From Hyalella azteca (lineage: Eukaryota > Arthropoda > Malacostraca > Amphipoda > Hyalellidae): a stretch of 64,000 nucleotides of DNA. Every line of letters begins with the position of its first letter. Position 1 is the stretch's first letter. The translations under genes and the position numbers were made by a program. Under the pieces are notes generated by a model that worked only from the letters and a program-made list of their open reading frames with translations, had not been told where the DNA came from and made no database searches. Shown here piece after piece: positions 25,501 to 37,500 of this stretch. The stretch lies in contig NW_025940926.1 of the NCBI RefSeq assembly GCF_000764305.2, positions 1 to 64,000 on the forward strand, in the 5' to 3' direction.

Positions 25501-28500
25501 GATCAAACCTGGTCTATGAGTTCTGTTGTGCACGCTGTGCATCTGCGTATGTTGGAATGACGTCGCGTAACTTCTACATCCGGGTTTCTGAACACCGTGG
25601 CAGGAGCTATCGTTCTAACTTGCCTCTCGCCAAGCCTCCTCATTCTTCCGTGCGCCTCCGTGCTGAACAGTTCGACGTGGCTGTATCTGAGAGTAATTTC
25701 AGGATACTCGGTTCCACTTCTGGCTGCTTGGATTTTAGAATTTTGAAGTCTCTACATATCTTCAAACGAAAACCGAGTCTCAATAATGCGTTAAGTTCAT
25801 ATAATTTGGAAATAGTGAATCGCTAGGCTTTTATATTCTTGTCTTACCCCTAGGACTAAGTTGTTTCAATCTAGTCCTGTTTATTTCGATATAATGTTAG
25901 GTTTAAGCTTGTTTAGCTTTTATTTCTGTCTTTGAATTTCGAATTTATAAAATGATTTTATTCATTTTTAGTTTAGTCGAACTGATGATGGAGCTGGACT
26001 CCGAAACGTTTTCAATATCGATATGGTGAATTTTCTATGCGTTTTCGTTGCTTTTAAATTCCTTGTGAACTTGCGATATAAGCAGACTGATAATATAAGT
26101 ACTTTCATCAACAGCAATATGTACAGTTTTTCACAGTATAATCGCTGTACGCATCTACTTCATCGTGAGTACTGCTAGTATAATCGCTGTAAGCATCTAC
26201 TTCATCTTGAGTATCGTTATAATCACTGGTCGCTTCTACTTCATCGTGAGTACCGTTAGAATAATCGCTGTAAGAATCTACTTCATCGTGAGTACCGTTA
26301 GAATAATCGCTGTACGCATCTACTCCATCTTGAGTATCGTTATAATCACTGGTCGCTTCTACTTCATCGTAAGTACCGTTAGAATAATCGGTGTAGGCAT
26401 CTACTTCATCGTGAGTACCGCTAGTATAATCGCTGTAGGCATCTACTTCATCGTGAGTATCATTATAATCACTGGTCGCTTCTACTTCATCGTGAGTACC
26501 GTTAGAATGATCGCTGTACGCATCTTCTTAATCGTGAGTACCGTTATTATCGCTGTAAGAATCTACTTCATCGTGAGTAACGTTGAAATAAGCACACGCC
26601 AGCAAACGCGCTTCCGTGGAGTAACGGTATGCAGAAGTTCATTAACGGAAATTGATTTCGATCATATAATTCAATGCAAGAGTTACGCTTCTCTATATTT
26701 CTTTTTCGCTTAAATATTTGCTACTCGTTGCGATATTAACACAGCATAAATTGCTCGGACGTGAGATTCTATGAGTGCCACAAGCTTTAATTCAACATTC
26801 AACAATTTCTGTCAACATTCAACAATTTCTGTCAACATTCAACAATTTCTGTCTTAGAGGCAACAAATATATGTATGTGACAGTGATGCCTGTCTCTTAT
26901 ACACATCTAGATGTGTATAAGAGACAGGTCCTTGGCTGCTCATCGCGCCCACCGACCACGTCGTTCGCCTCCAGTTCTCACGCTTCGACCTCGAGCCCCA
27001 GCCCGTCAACGACACCAGGACGCTGTCTCTTATACACATCTAGATGTGTATAAGAGACAGAAGTGGTTGTCAAAAAGCAATATATCAGTTTGTGTTAACG
27101 AAGTGGTTGTCAAAAAGCAATATATCAGTTCGTGTTCACGAAGTGGTTGTCAAAAAGCAATATATCAGTTCGTGTTAACGAAGTGGTTGTCAAAAAGCAA
27201 TATTTCAGTTCGTGTTCACGAATTGGTTGTCAAAAAGCAATATTTCAGTTTGTGTTCACGAAGTGGTTGTCACAAATCAATATTTCAGTTCGTGTTCACG
27301 AACTTCGAGTTGGAGGACTCGATCCACCACGACTACGTGAGGCTCCTGAACGGCGCCCTCCTAACGTCCCCGGAGATCGGGCGGTACACCGGCACCGACA
27401 ACCCCGGCAGCGTGGGCCCCTCCATGAGCAACGCCCTCACCCTGCTCTTCTTAACCGACGCTACCACATCCAGCCGCGGCTTCAGGGCCCTAGCCACGCA
27501 ACATGATGCCGGTGTGCACTTTTACTTCCATATTTATGTACACATTTAACCTTATTCGTGATAAAACCAGTAACTTTTGTCTTATTGTAAATGTCGATAC
27601 AACTCCCGATACAATGATATTTTATTTTGGTTGGTGCCTCGTTCATAAGAGGCAACATATTCCTGTCACGCAAGGATGCGGTGGAGTTTTGCACGGCCAT
27701 GGGGGGAACATCACGAGCCCCGGGTTCCCCAGCGAGGACTATCCCGTGAACGTCGAGTGTGTTTGGACCATCACTGCAGCCGCGGGCTACCACGTTAAAC
27801 TTGAGTTCGTCGATCAATTCGACGTCGAAACGACCAGCGGCTGCACCAACGACTACGTCCAGGTCAAAATTTTTGTTCGTTTCATTACAGTCGAATTGAA
27901 CTTTGAGACCACACTGTGAACAGAGGAAGATGAAACCACACTGTGAACAAAAGTTTATTTTAAGTTTAGTCGGTGTCTGTAAGATATGAAAACAAATGTA
28001 CAATATTGAATTCATCACTTTGCATGGGCTGACCGGCAAGGCGGTTGTTACATATATGTAAATCAGCATAAAATACATACAATGACATTTTGAACAAAGA
28101 CCACACGAACTTATACGATTGAAAGTAAATCTAATAAGACCATAGTGGGTCCTGCGCTACGTATACCAAATCATAGTAATAGCTCGAGTGTTTCGAATAC
28201 CATAGATGATCAAATCTTCTGTGTATATGAGGCATGAAACGGTTATAAGCTCGTAAGCAATTGGTGCTGTTGACAGCCCATCGCATCTAACAGAAGAATA
28301 TTGAGCAATTAAACGCAAGAAACATCATCAAAGCCGTCATCAGCAATAGTTCTTTGTTAAATATGTCATGCTAACGGTCCAATACAGGTTAATATGTGTT
28401 CCATTCGATGAATGTCTGAAATTATACAAGTTAATTCTCTCGAAGACTAAGCTCATTTCCTAGAGACTGAACCTGTCAGTTCGTATCTCTTACATCTCAT

Positions 28501-31500
28501 CGATTGCCATTAGTATACAGTAGAATAGAATAGAAATGTCGGCACTGAAGAAATAGGCCCATGGCCTGTTGCCGATTCTTGAATTTTTCGTGACTTGATT
28601 CACAAGAGATCCGGCCTTTGGAACCCGATCTTTCCATAACTGACGATTGATTGAGATAGCTGCTGGACTTATTGCCTGGCCCGTAATTTGCTAGGCATTT
28701 TAAGACTGATTCTCTGCATTTTGAGTATAATATTTTTGACTTCTTTTGTCAAATGACTGCGGTGAACATACTGACGAGAAGCAAATGATCAACAACTCCT
28801 TGAGTTTCTATAATATTACTAATGATTGTTATAGGTTGTGCATGGACAGTTGGTTACGTCAGACGGTGGCACAGGATCAGATGATCTGCAGTGGCTGCCA
28901 CAGCCTCGTCTCTGTGGCAAGCAGATTCCTTCACCAGTTGCTTCACTCAGCGAAAAACTCAGACTCACCTTCTCGAGTAACCAAGCCGTGCAGGGCAAGG
29001 GCTTCAAGGTGAGTAATCAAGGTGCAGGGTCCATTAATGCTACATGCCAGTTTATTTATACTTGTGTCTCCCTGAGCTTGAAGGCCCCGCTACTAACTCA
29101 TTGAATGCGCTGTTGCACACCTTTTTAAACTATCATGTCTATTTATTAATCATTTTTTTCTCAAATCTTAACTTCATCATATGAAGACATCTGTGCACTA
29201 TTCTGTGCCCAAAACGTTACCGCACGTTCGTTGTGTCAATTTAATAATATTCTTTAGATTAAATAAAGCAAGGTGCGTTGATTTATCTCATTTTGCTCCG
29301 TTAATTCAGTTTAAATATAAATTGCTTCCTCATTTCGACACTGGGAGCTCTAAAAGGATTCAAAGGCTTAGTCATAAATTTTCCAGGTATGTTTTAAGCT
29401 AGAAAAAGTAGAAGAGAAGTATAGGTATGATAAGTATTAATTGCGTGTTAATAAACACATGCATAGCGCCTCATATGGTGCATTTTGCTGGCTACATCTA
29501 ACAGTTTCTTAGAAATTATTTGCTGATGCTTGCAGGCCATGTGGAAGGCAGAGTGTGGAGGAGTATTCAATTCCTCGTCCGGGATAATCAGATCGCCCAA
29601 CCACCCGGGCATGTACCCTGCTAGAGCCAATTGTTCCTACGTCATCAACGCGCACCCCAATGCTTACGTCAGCATCCAGTTCGAGTTCTTCGAATTGGAA
29701 GGAAGTACGTAAACCCATTTTGCAGAAATCTTTATCCAGCTTTGAAATATTCCAGTATATCATTGTCAATGAAGTCAATCTCGCTTTGCATAAAGAACTG
29801 AAAGATATTAATAAGACACAACAAGAACGTAGTCACGAAATCGTATGAGTTAATATCTTCCATGGCTGTCGTATATGATCTCCGCCACCACCGCTGATCA
29901 GGTTATGGTCCGCGCGAGTATAACCGCTGCCCATACGACTGGGTGCAGCTCACCTCCTCGGGGGGCGCCGCGTCTGACAAACACTGCGGCAATCAGGCGC
30001 CCTCCAGCCTTGAGGCCCAGGGCCCCGCAGTCCTGCGCTTCGTCACCGACACTTCCATTGTACGGCGGGGCTTCCTCGCTAACTTCACTGTACGCGGTGA
30101 GTAAACTCATCCACTATGAAATATTCGCTCCAAATCAATTTCAGCGAGAAATTTAATTCTCAGTTTGAAATGCCATGACGATTAATATTTTTTTTACAAA
30201 TAAAATTTTCATCTACAGGGTTGAAGAAAAAAACATTTCCGTTTTTTTTCATTTACTCTCCCACTCTTCGCTTTCCGACGCTGCATGATTTCGCCATTAG
30301 GTTTACTATTTTAGATTCAGAGAAAAAATCCCGTCGCGAAAAGTATTGTGGATTCGAGTTCTCATTTTTCAACTCAAGGTATACTATGCCTCCACAAATT
30401 TTCTTTTTCAAATGTTTTGCACTGATAATATTCGACCATACGCAGTGTTATAAAATATACATCCGAATCTAGGCTGAATTGAGGTAATTTTTCCCAAGTA
30501 AAAATGCTCTGTTGCAATTGAAGTGCAATTCTACTCTGCATTGGCCTAATTTTGAATTTTTTCCGTTACTTTTTGCCAGGAGAGAGTTTTTCCTTTTTTT
30601 GCACGTTCTTGGATTTTTTCAACAAATTTTATAAATTTGACGACCAAGTGTATAAGAATTTTCGTTTTTGTGCCTCCCAAATTGTTTACGACGCAGTCCA
30701 GATGGACACATCATTCGTGTGGTGCATCGTACATCGCCATTAGAATCTGGCGATGGTTGAAATTCAGTTAAGCGTTGAGTATGAAGTTGTGTGTTGATTT
30801 CTTCGTATCACGATCGTTGAGTGTTGATTTATTTGTACCTCGATCGTTGAGTGTGAAGTTTAGTCTTGATTTCTTCGGAGCACGATCGCTGAGTGTTGAT
30901 TTCTTCGTAGCACGATCATGGAGTGTGAAGTTAAGTGTTGATTTCTTCGTAGAACGATCGTTGAATGGAGGGCTTCCTTAAGTTTTGTCGTCTGAAAAAA
31001 TTAGTGAATCTTATTTCCGTAAGTACGATTAGAATTTATTACAGTTTGGTTTCTCCAACAAATATTTTTTCCATCGTTACACTGAGATAAAGGCTATCGA
31101 TATACTGAATGAAAATCATGTTGCAGAATCACATTTCCAACCACAGAGTGAACAAACGGGAAATTGAATTGGAAAATCGAAGAGCATGCGAAGTTAATCC
31201 AGTACGTTTTACATAGTTTTTCTAGACGAATGAATACTTTTCATTCTGAATATTTATTTCCATGAATGAATATTTGTTTCCAACATTTATTTGATTTCGA
31301 CGGTGTCCAGAGTGTGGCGGAGAGATCACAGCGCCGTCCGTCATCACCTTGCCCTCGACATCAGGCTACTTCCACGACATGAACTGCCGATGGAACATCA
31401 CGGCGCCCGCGGACAGGAAGATTCGGTTCAAGTGAGAGGAACACATTTAGCGTGAAGTGTCATTGCGTCGATATGCTGTAAATTGTTGTGTCACGCGCAT

Positions 31501-34500
31501 CGCTGTCATAATGCCTTAATGCGTAATTGTCAAATCATACAAGCCATTGCCATATCATACATGTCATTATCATATCATAAATGCCACTGTCATATCACAC
31601 ATGCTATTGTCATCACACATGCCATTGTCATATCATACATGCCATTTTCATATCACACATGCCATTGTCATATCACACAAGCCATTGTCGTATCACTTCA
31701 TTGGTCATGCAACAGTTCCTTAACGGTCCTGCAACAGTTCCTTAACGGTCCTGCAACAGTTCCTTAACGGTCCTGCAACAGTTCCTTAACGGTCCTGCAA
31801 CAGCTCTTTAACGGTCCTGCAACAGTTCCTTAACGGTCCTGCAACAGTTCCTTAACGGTCCTGCAACAGCTCTTTAACGGTCCTGCAACAGCTCTTTAAC
31901 GGTCCTGCAACAGCCTTTTTAACGGTCTTGTAACAGCTCATCTTAGATAGCTGTGAATATATAAAAACAAAAACTTTATTAGAATTTCTATTGAGAAATT
32001 TCTGCAATTGTCGTTTTCCCCAATCCTGAAAGATTGAGTCAGTCTGCCCTAAAAGCAGTTGGAGCATGCCAGGGACAAACCCGTACCTGAACTTCTTAGA
32101 GGCAGAATAGAATTGCAAGCGATGTTAAAACTCACGTGCTTTGATCGTTAACACTTCCATTGCTTGTAGCTTATTAGATAGGCGTCAAGATTTAGAAGAT
32201 GGCTTAGAAGATGACTTAGGAGGTGACTTAGGGGGTGAATTAGAAGATGACTTAGGGGGTAAATTAGAAGATGACTTAGGGGGTGAATTAGGGGGTGGCT
32301 AAGGAGGTGAATTAGAAGATGACTTAGAAGATGACTTGGTGACTTAGGGAGTGACTTAGAGGTGACTAAGAGAATGACTTAGAGAGTGACTAAGAAGATA
32401 ACTTGGAGGGTGACTAAGAGGATGACTTAGAGGATGACTTGGGGCGTGAATTAGAAGATGACTTAGAGGATGGCTTTGCAAATGAGGACGAGGCAGCAGG
32501 GTTTAATAGGAAGCTCATGTCAACTAAAAGCATTCTTATATAATCGTTGCTGTGTTTATTTTTTTTCCGACGAAGAATTAGCGAAGACGTTCGTATGAAT
32601 GACCTTGTGACTTGGAAACACAGCCAATTAAATAAGGGCTGGAAGAACTTTTTCGCAATCCGGTATTATAATAAATAATCAGAGCGTCAGAAGCAATAAC
32701 TTATGATGGTATTGCTGGTAGACTGAAACGTTACCCTAGAATAAGACAAAATTCAGATATGAGAGAGAAGGTTGAAATTCATATTGAGTGTGTTACGTAG
32801 GCTCAATTTAGTGCTCAATTTTGTCCCGGGCCAATTTATAATTATATATTAAAATTTAATACTTTGAGTTTAAATAATTTTTTGAATGTTTGTAAATAAA
32901 AAACAATATAACTCAGTACTCACTGCAGTGAGTGACAGAGAGCGCATTTTCTCGTCGACGAAAACATGAAGTCACGGACGGACAGACAGACATGGCGAGC
33001 ACAATAGTGCATTTTTTTCATAAATGAGAAAATGCGCTAACAATTTATTCAAGGGTTCTGATTTTCATTCTCAGATTCACATCACTGCACCTGGAGAGCG
33101 CCGGTTGTCTCTATGATAAAGTTAACATCTACGATGGCAGTGAGGTCACTCAGGAACGCTTGATAGGAACTTTCTGTGGCGACCTCAACTGGGACCTCCC
33201 CATCCGCTCCTCGACCGCCAACACCGCGACCGTAACCTTCGAGAGCGACAGCTCCGTCGCCAGGGAGGGCTTCACACTTGACGTCTCCTTTACCCATGGT
33301 ACAAATTATGATTAGTTCATTTTAACAATTATGAAGCAAAATTTGTTTTTCTGCCGAAGCATTAATTGAAGGAACTTTAGTTGCCGTGTATTTAAGTATT
33401 GTTTTTACTTTAGTTGCCGTGAACGGTATTGTTTTAAGCAATTAAGATTCAGCCTACTGGGACCGCTTCCGATTAGGCTTTAGCCAATCCTGAATTCTCC
33501 TGTAAGAGATCAGATTGTAGGTGCTTCCCGATTTAAATTTTTTTTCGATAAGGCAGTAAACCAAGAAAAATTACTCTGTTGAGTCCGGCGAATGTGAAAA
33601 ATTTCGGGAAAACTTGACTGACTAAGGCCCTAAATGAATCATTCCTCGTTCGTGCCCGGCCTATTTCCACGATGTTACTATGCGATGAAGAAAAACGTCC
33701 AATAGTAGCACCGTAAAGCTATACGTCGTTTCTCTTGATACTAATTGACGATCTTTGGCTAGCGCAGCTTCCTAAGACTATAAACGATTCAAGGAAGATA
33801 ATACATTACTGCATCAATGAACATTTAAGTTAATCTGAGTCCCGATAACGCGGCAATAACTCGCGTGGTTTGGGCAGTTTGCGGCGGGACCGTGAACATC
33901 GCCAGCACCCAGGACTCCCAGATCATCCGCTCCCTCGACGCCAATAACGATGGTTAGTTTACCAAGAACCATCATCTGACAACGATGGTTTGTTTACCAT
34001 CAGCCATCATTTGACTAAAGTTGTATGTACACCATCAAACATAATCCTACAATGCCCATATAACAATGTCACAATTGCCTCAACAGTCCCCCCATGGCTT
34101 CAACAATGCCCCAAAAATCTTAACAATGTCCTTATTGCCTCAATAATCCCCCCATGGCCTAACCGATCCCTCCATGGCCTCAAAAATACATCAGAGATAC
34201 CAACAATGCTCTATGGCCTCAACAAAGACCTCAAAGATCTCAACACATGCCCTAGGGCCTCAACAATGCCACAAAGATCGCAACGAAATGCTCTTATGGC
34301 CTCCACAATTTCCCAAAGATCACAACAATGCCCCTTTGGCCTCAACAATGCTCCAAAGATCACAACAATGCCCCTTTGGCCTCAACAATGCTCCAAAGAT
34401 CACAACAAAATGCCCCTATGGTCTCAACAATGCCCAAAAGATCGCAACGATGCTCCTATGACCTCAACAATGCCGCAAAGATACCAACATCACATCACAT

Positions 34501-37500
34501 CAGGCCTACACTGCAGCGCCGAGATGACGAGATCACTATGTTATGTTATGTTATGTTAACAATGACCTTATAGCCTCAACAATGCCTCCAAAAATATCAA
34601 AAATGCCCTCATGGCTTCAACAGCGCCACAAAGATACCAACAATGACCCTATAGTCTCAAAAAGGCCCCAAAGATACCAACAATGACCCTATAGCCTCAA
34701 AAAGGCCTCCAAGATACCAACAATGACCCTATAGCCTCAAAAAGGCCCCAAAGATACCAACAATGCCCCGATGGCTGTTCGTGCAGGCACATATGAGCCG
34801 ATGCTGCACTGTCCTTGGCTGCTCATCGCGCCCACCGACCACGTCGTCCGCCTCCAGTTCTCACGCTTCGACCTTGAGCCCCAGCCCCTCAACGACACTA
34901 GGACGTGCCCCTATGACTACCTCGAGGTTAAAAAATTTTCTAATGAGCCAATTTGATGAATAATTTACTTCACTTTTTGATGATAGTAAATGTTTTACTA
35001 GAAATACCGAAGTTAACAATTTGAGCTTTATCCAACAACTCGACAAAAAACTGGCGATATAAGGTGTCTTAACTCGTCTCAGTTCTTATTTTTCTGGACG
35101 AAGATCCGTCCAGGGATTAATTAAGTGTTGCAGAAACATGCCATTTGCTTCTCTGATTTAAATTTTTTTATGCCACTTCATACACAATTTCGCATCCGAT
35201 GAATATCGGATACGTTTAACCTAAGAATTTTTCTTCACTTATTTTGCACGTTGACCTCAGATCCGAGACGGCGGGAGCTACAAAAGCGAGCTGCTGTTCC
35301 GGTTGTGCGGGTCGCAGCTGCCGCGTGCGGTCACCAGCTCCAGCAACGAACTGCTCGTCATCATGCATAGTGACAGCGCCAACCAAACTACGGGCTTTAC
35401 CGCTACTGCCTCCGCACTGCCCCGTGAGTGCCTAATGCAGGTTGTGATTGCGCCTATTGCCGGCTGCGGTCACGCCTCCTGCAGGCTGTTGTATGAATCT
35501 CGGCAGAGTGCGAAGAGCAACAAGCTACATTTATTTTCAGCTACACGTCCCCGCGACAAATTTTTTAGCAAGTAAATTCCGACTTGCAGATCCGTGCGGC
35601 GTGTCGACTCTGGAGGCGACGACGGAGCCGCAATTGCTGCAGTCGCCCAACTACCCTCAGAACTACCCTCTCTCCCTGCGGTGCCGGTGGATCATCAACG
35701 CCCCCAGCGACTCTTTCTTCTTCTTCCATTTCGAAGACCTCCGCCTCGAACATAGCGAGGGCTGCACCAAAGACAGGCTCCTGGTCCGGGGATACCAGCA
35801 GGTGAGGGGCTAAAGACAGGCTTCTAGTCCGGGGATACGAGCAGTTAAGGGACTAAAGACAGGCGTCTGGTCCGGGGATACGAACAAGTTGGGGACCAAA
35901 TACAGGCTACTGGTTCCGGGATACGAACAAGTTTGGGACCAAATACAGGCTTCTGGTCCGGGAATACGAACAGGGAGGACCAAGTATCAGGGAGGAACAG
36001 GGAGGGAGGGGAGGAACAGGGAGGACCCTTAACTCCCCGGTCCCCAGGGGGACCGGGGAGTTAAGGGAACAAAGACAGGCTTCTGGTCCGGGGAAACTAG
36101 CAGGTATAGGGGACCAAATACAGGCTTCTGGTTCGGGGATACGAGCAAGTGGGGGACCAAATCTGGTCCGGGGATGAGAGCAGGTGGAGGACCAAATCTG
36201 GTTCGGGGATACGAGCAAGTGGGGGACCAAAGACAGGCTTCTGGTCCGGGGATGAGAGCAGGTGGGGGACCAAATACAGGCTTCTGGTCTGGTGATGCGA
36301 GCAAGTGGGGGACCAAATACAGGCTTCTGGTCCTTGGATACGAGCAGTTATTCGCCTTCAATGGATTGGGTAAGTGATCATTTAGCTTTTGTCAAGTTGG
36401 TTATCATTTATTTTCTTATTGTACCTTAGTACGTTTATCATGAACAAAGAATTTAAATGTGATCGAAGAAAACGCATTGTAAATTCACCATATCTTCATT
36501 GAAAACGTCTTGGAGACCGGTTTCATCATAAGTTAAACAAATTTTTTGTTCGAATACACCCACAATTAGCTGTGAATACATGAATGTACACAAAATAGAC
36601 ATAATGGTATTTAACGAGAAAACAACGAAGAAAACTGTTCGATGTACAATTTCAAGAGAATGCACTCTGATAACTGTGCGGTTTAAAATTATTTAGCTTT
36701 TCCAAAATGCTTCAATGTGAACCAAGAGGTGTAGAAGCGAGTATCCTCCACGCTGAACAGTGCAGCGTGACTGCATGTGTCTGCCGGCGATGTCAAGATA
36801 TTCGGTGCCACCTCTGGTGGTTCAGAAATTGGGATTTTTGAATCGCTGCCCATTTTTTAAGTAGAAACTTTGTCTTAATAACGATTCCAGTTCTAATTCT
36901 CTTGTTTTTTTATTAGTTTTCATCTCTTTCTTGTGCATTTAAAATTTCACTGCTCATTGTACGTGTATCCTTAAAAAATATGAACTGATGGTGGAGGTGG
37001 TCTCAGTAACGTTTTCAATTAAGTTATAATGAATTTACTTGCCGTTTTTTTTTTTTTGCTTTTAAATTCTTGGCAAAAATGAATAACTGAATAGCCCTCG
37101 TGCTCCCCATTCTGGAGTACTGCTGCCTGCTTTAGGCGCCGCTCAAGGCGGATGGCATGCGGAAACTGGAGTCAGTCTGTGACCGGGCGCTTTCAACGTC
37201 AAAGATGACCACAACAAAGAGCGCAGATGCACAGCGTGCACAACTGAACTCATAGACCAGGTTTATTCCAGCAGGAATAACGTCTTTATACCTGAAGAAT
37301 AAGGACGTTATTCCTGCTCGGATGCGATCAAACCTGGTCGTTTTCGTTGCTTTTAAATTCCTTGTGAACTTGCGATATAAGCAGACTGATAATATAAGTA
37401 CTTTCATCAACAGCAATATGTACAGTTTTTCACCCCGATAAAGAAAATGAAATAACCAATAATAAAAAACGTATGAAAAAATCGCGAACGATTTTCAGTC

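Larger units (their letters stand above)
24886..26065. mobile_element. Head-to-head inverted pair of Penelope-like element ends
   Basis: Two arms of about 0.57 kb in inverted orientation, centred near 25475. Each encodes a GIY-YIG endonuclease segment and each carries GGAGCTGGACTCCGAAACG at its outer end. Penelope-like elements carry RT plus GIY-YIG and are often found as inverted partial copies. No RT domain is left between the arms. Confidence 0.8.

Noticed and set aside
26911..27549. 212-codon frame joining adapter, array and CUB n
   Set aside because: Begins inside a sequencing adapter and reads through the 40-bp array; only 27289-27511 is supported.
36340..36369. Extra exon reading LFAFNGLG before GTAAGT
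   Set aside because: Phase does not fit either neighbour (0 before, 0 after), and it is the tail of the exon-end array.
36976..37010. Another hammerhead-like core (CTGATGG...CAGTAACG)
   Set aside because: Both conserved core boxes are mutated; treated as a decayed Penelope end.
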